Source: Lunularia cruciata (lineage: Eukaryota; Streptophyta; Marchantiopsida; Lunulariales; Lunulariaceae). Taken from it: a DNA stretch of 64,000 bases. The stretch is taken from NCBI GenBank assembly GCA_948567375.1, contig OX419760.1, positions 63,670,911 through 63,734,910 on the forward strand, in the 5' to 3' direction. The position numbers and the translations under genes were made by a program. Shown here piece after piece: positions 60,106 through 64,000 of this stretch; position 1 is the stretch's first letter, and each line of letters begins with the position of its first letter. The notes under the pieces were generated by a model. It searched no databases. It saw only the letters and a program-made list of their open reading frames with translations, and was not told the DNA's origin.

Positions 60106-60238
60106 CCACTGAAGACATCCTTCTTGGAGGAGAAAACGGAGGTGGCTGTTCCAGAGTTTCTTGCAAAACGTTGTCCAGTTCTGCAAGGTGCAAGCGCATT
60201 CTCTCCAGCACATTAGGAATTTGTGCTTGTGCATCCAT
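60106..60238 (-). CDS. Exon-like block of an unknown minus-strand gene (amphipathic, coiled-coil-like)
   Basis: The minus-strand acceptor GCTTTGCAG is followed from 60238 by a frame reading M-D-A-Q-A-Q-I-P-N-V-L-E-R-M-R-L-H-L-A-E, L-D-N-V-L-Q-E-T-L-E-Q, then P-P-P-F-S-P-P-R-R-M-S-S-V, up to a GTGAGT donor at 60105-60100. Leucines at heptad-like spacing suggest a short coiled coil followed by a Pro-rich linker. This is the most convincing of the unassigned exons. The 133-bp length is not a multiple of three, so the donor phase is 1. Confidence 0.45.
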
Positions 60239-60239
60239 C

Positions 60240-63200
60240 TGCAAAGCGTATACATCAGGACTGTCCGCTTTCCACTTAAACCTTTATCGTCTCAAGAGAA
60301 GCAATCATGGAACAGTACATATTTATATATTTATTTACTTATTTACTAATCGAACAAGACGCACGTTGTACATACCCTTTGACGGTGGTTCCTAGTCAGA
60401 AAATCTGGGAAGGTCTACCCCGCTTCTGCCACATGTCTCTACCATTAGCTATGGGTGGGTACTTGCCACCAGTTTGCCCACCAGCAATAAAGTACTACAC
60501 TTTTGTTTCTCCTCACTACACTTTTACTTTTCTTCTTCCTGTCTGCACTGATTTGTCAGTAGCTTCTGGACTACGGATTTGTTGTCCCGGTTGAGAACAT
60601 CTCTCATCCTGCTCGGATTTGCCGTACGTGCCATCAATTGGAGACAGCTAAGGTGCAGGTGGCTTTTACAGCCTGGAGGTGGGCACATCTTCCTCAATTC
60701 GAAAGTTTAGCAGTGACAAGTGGTTTCTGGTAAGCACGAGATTCGAGCTGGATTCTATCTTTTCTTCTCTTCTCAGGCCGGGTGAAGCTTTCTTTGCTAG
60801 GATACGGCACCCGACCGAGCTTGTTTCTGATTTACATATTCATTCATGCCTGTGCATGAGATGAGTCGGTCTGTTTGGTGAAAGTTCAAGCGCAGTAATC
60901 TGGCGGAGGAAAGAGGAGCGTGTGTCTATTCTAGAATAGCAGTCACCTCTTACGGTGCTGCAGATGGTCTAGAACCCAAAGGTGATCCCCAAATTACTTT
61001 CACAGTCGGACCCACAGCCAATAATCTGCTCATAGGACAGCAAATCTTCGTACAATCTAGGGAATTGCATATGCGTGCAAGTGCAGAAGAAGTTCCAGGA
61101 TCCTCGATTTTTGAAGCCCAAGACAGGAGATTCCATGATTTAGTGTGTAACGTGCACAAATAGCACTAATTCTCGAATTCCCTTATCAAGAAAGGAGGTT
61201 ACCCATAGAGAACGAACAAGCTGTGATTCAGTATGTGAATTTGACGGCTAACTGTAGCACGAGGCTTGTCTGTAATAGGCCCTCTCAATCTTCTCGTGCC
61301 TATGAAGGCAGAATATGGAGAGGAACAAAGACTTTTATCGAGAGGCACGATGAGGATGCATTTTCTGTTTCTTTTGTAGACCCACTATTTGGAGCTCTGA
61401 ATCGCGAAATTTACATACTTATGCGGTTGGAAAAAATCATTTCTTAAGGGAAGTGATTGCTCAGCCTATCTCCACTAACATTGCTTGCTTACGGGAAGTT
61501 GGCCTTTCAGTGACCCCGTAGACGCTCGAAAGTCAATGTTGAAAGAAAAGAAATATTTCGGAGCTACTAAAGTCCTTACAGAACCCATGGGAGGGATATA
61601 GGTAGATGAGAGCAGAAGCCGTTCTGGATCCAGAACTCATGAAATGCAAATGATCGGTAACCAAGATTACTTTATGCACAATGCTAGAATAGTGATAAAT
61701 TTATAAAGTAGAATGCATCGAATGTAACCTCCTGAAGCAAGCAAGGGCATAAATGCAACAAATTGAGAATAACATATATCTTAAGGACTAGTAAATAACT
61801 TGAAATCGATAACAGCTATTCAAACGAATGCGAGAACTATAAAACATTATGTAATTGACCACCAGTAAGCAGTGCATGAACGATGAAAATTGACACGGGA
61901 GGTGGAGTCGGGTAGGAACACTGTAGACACGGCTTGATGGTTCGACCTCCATCAAGCCGGCAGAGAGCGAGGGAAAAATAATGGGGAGGGAATTAGCCGG
62001 AGAAGGGAGGAGTGGAACAATGCGGGGGCTTAGTGGATGGTGCTGCTGCAGAGACGTATCGAAGTGATAGAGAGCGAAGTGAAAGAGAGTATATCGCAAC
62101 AAGCGCTATGGACGCTTGAGTCCTGAGACACTAAACAGCGAAGGGAAGCCAAAGGCGGCCATAGTAAACCTCCGCGAAATCACATGCAACTTCATCAGTA
62201 TATCGCGCAGTGCCCCTCGTACCGAGTTTCTCCTCGAAAACTCTTGAGTACCATGGAAGGGATAGTGAAGTATGAAGATCTCCAGGTGTAGAGTGTCAGC
62301 TACTTCGGGTCCTTCAATGGCCTACATCTTCGTATACATCTTCTATGACAAGATCCCGTATTGAGCATCCCGGAAGCTTAGAGCAGGGCTTTGACCTCAA
62401 AAGAGGTCAAAAGCTGGACCTTTACTATAGTTTTGTGAGTCTGATGATCTCGTCTGTTCTATGAAAGAAATAAACGTAAATGATATTAAAGAGTAATTTC
62501 CATAGTACGCACGGTCCAGAAAGGACAATCTACTCTGACGCGAGATCGAAATCACTCGGTATTATCAGTAGATCTCAAAGAGTATTGATACGTCTACTCT
62601 CCATTGAGTCGTTGATTGCAGAGTTGATTGAGTCGTTGTTTGATTCTAGCATGATAACAACCATTCCCCAAAGATTCTCGTGCCCAGTCTGACTTTACAT
62701 GTCTATTTCCCACTGCGTCCTTTGCGGCAGGGATTGATTCTAGCGTGACAACGATCTCGTAGAGATTCTATTGCTCAATTTGACTAGACTACTTCTTAGC
62801 TCCTGAATCCACAATAAATGAAGGATCTATATAAATAGTGGGAGGGAACGAGAACTTGGCAGGACGCTCATCAGCGGGAGTACTTAATGAGCAACCACAG
62901 ATACATAAACATGCATCTTTACATTTAACCTTGCAACTGCGTTGAAAGTATATGGCCTGGTCAGTCAGGAAAAAAACCTCAGCTTGGTGAATGAATCTCT
63001 GCGCCAAATAAATAGTGTCCTTTCGTGAACTGATTGGTTCTTGATCACCCAGCCCGGAATCCTTCACTCTGATCGACCCCGACTTCGACATCGTCAGATA
63101 GTGGGCAGGATTGAAATCAACCTGCATTATGAAGCATCGAATTGGTCTCATCAATATACCTTCTAAAACTGTTTGAGGCAAACTTTCTCAAGAGTGAGAT

Positions 63201-63420
63201 AGAAGAAAACCATCTCATCACTCCTGGGCACTACTGTGTCAACATTAGATCATACGATGTTCCAGTGTCTAGGTCCAAATTCTCTTCTTTGCGCCAAATT
63301 CGGGTCTTCCAGTTTCTCTAACGACAATGATTTCCGATCTGGAGTTTATGCAGACATGCATGAGCAGTAGAAATTTGATGGAAGTTGGTACGGACTCTGA
63401 AAGGTGAAAGTTGAGTCTCA
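60240..63420. other. Probable intronic or mixed sequence with further coding-like fragments
   Basis: The minus strand at about 62960-63175 (V-D-F-N-P-A-H-Y-L-T-M-S-K-S, then S-R-K-D-T-I-Y-L-A-Q-R-F-I-H-Q-A-E) and at about 60975-61080 (M-Q-F-P-R-L-Y-E-D-L-L-S-Y-E-Q-I-I) reads like coding sequence. The plus strand at 60885-61160 also carries an open stretch without an ATG. I cannot order these into one frame. Direction is more likely minus, by agreement with the well-bounded exons on both sides. Confidence 0.3.
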
Positions 63421-63421
63421 C

Positions 63422-63529
63422 CTCTCGAAAAGGAACCTCCAGGGCGTTTCTCAAACACAGAAGAGCAGCATTTGAATCAGTGAGATGGTTTCCAGTCAAA
63501 ATTTTGCTCACTTGAATGTTCTCCATTGC
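63422..63529 (-). CDS. Exon-like block (108 bp, phase 0) of an unknown minus-strand gene
   Basis: The block lies between an acceptor CTACGCAG (minus, just above 63529) and a GTGAGA donor (63421-63416). It reads A-M-E-N-I-Q-V-S-K-I-L-T-G-N, then L-T-D-S-N-A-A-L-L-C-L-R-N-A-L-E-V-P-F-R-E. It is exactly 36 codons and joins in frame with the block at 63627-63734 across a 97-bp intron. The helix-like content suggests a folded or coiled region. No family recognised. Confidence 0.45.
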
Positions 63530-63626
63530 CTGCGTAGATTATGCCACAACGATTATAATTTGTGTCTTCAATGCTCATTATCTCAAACATCACATGTGAA
63601 CTAAGGAGGCGGATGGAACCACTTAC

Positions 63627-63734
63627 TTCATCCATAGAAGGAGGGATGTCACTAGATGCCACGTCGGACAAAACTGGATCAGTCGCTTGTGTTTCGGATA
63701 TTGACATGACAGGACTCAGATGTCCATCGATAAA
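63627..63734 (-). CDS. Exon-like block (108 bp, phase 0) of an unknown minus-strand gene
   Basis: A strong acceptor (TTCTCTTTTTGTTGCAG on the minus strand) precedes F-I-D-G-H-L-S-P-V-M-S-I-S-E-T-Q-A-T-D and P-V-L-S-D-V-A-S-S-D-I-P-P-S-M-D-E. A consensus GTAAGT donor follows at 63626-63621. Both splice sites are near ideal and the block is exactly 36 codons. Upstream exons of the gene would lie beyond the right edge of the window. Function unknown. Confidence 0.5.
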
Positions 63735-64000
63735 CTGCAACAAAAAGAGAAATCTTTAAATCCAAATGCTGCACGCTCATACGGTTCGAGAATTGGATGT
63801 CGAATTCAAGGCACATAAAACTGTACTTTTTTTTTCAAAAGTTTTGGGGTCCTTCAAATCAGTCTACAATTCCTGAATTGGACTTGAGCTTAATGTCCAA
63901 TATAAAGTTAACTTAATTGGATTACTTTGCACTTGAGTCTATCTTGGCAAGAGCAAGTCCACATGTATTGAATCAATCAGTATTTGAGCTGATGGGAGTT

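Overview
This window looks like nuclear DNA of a land plant, most likely a bryophyte such as a moss. The main reason is one clear host gene, an intronless GARP/Myb-like gene of the LUX/PCL1 (evening-complex) type at 56156-57490 on the plus strand. It lies in a GC-richer right-hand portion and is surrounded by long AT-rich stretches and nested retroelements. The lineage call is an inference. There are no rRNA genes, no CRISPR array and no bacterial-style operons. I found no convincing tRNA.

Layout. 1-4545: the 3' part of a decayed Ty3/gypsy element (copy 1, plus), with protease, RT, RNase H, integrase, a C-terminal PHD finger and the 3' LTR. 4546-9985: AT-rich DNA with weak local repeats. About 9990-15178: a minus-strand element of a second type (RT element A), with a LINE-like reverse transcriptase followed by a possible C-terminal nuclease domain. 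It is split by a small LTR-element derivative (12720-13830, 5-bp TSD). 15850-21300: AT-rich, no gene seen. About 21410-25990: RT element B (plus), split by a solo LTR (21473-22211, TSD CCATC). 26000-33820: mixed sequence without a supported gene. 33834-34973: 5'-truncated RT element C with a 12-bp TSD. 35000-37380: decayed low-complexity DNA. 37381-48472: a three-level nest in which a nearly complete Ty3/gypsy copy 2 (38504-48246, minus) sits inside LTR1 copy G (minus), which sits inside LTR1 copy F (plus). About 51885-53030: the tail of a third retroelement, a LINE with a zf-RVT motif. 55400-57660: the LUX-like gene with its leader and 3' flank. About 57800-63740, minus strand: exon-like coding blocks with good splice signals, probably one multi-exon host gene of unknown function that runs off the right edge.

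How it fits together. The left 54 kb is mainly a layered record of retroelement insertion. LTR1 units inserted into RT elements A and B and into another LTR1, and Ty3 copy 2 then landed in an LTR1. The most interesting feature is the Ty3/gypsy family. Both copies carry a C4HC3 PHD finger at the very end of Pol, after a GPY/F-like segment, in the slot where chromoviruses carry a chromodomain. In copy 1 most in-frame stops can be explained as CAG-to-TAG changes, as expected from deamination of CHG-methylated cytosines. The RT elements share a 3'-terminal module with a small conserved hairpin, and that module also occurs upstream of the 5' end in at least one copy.
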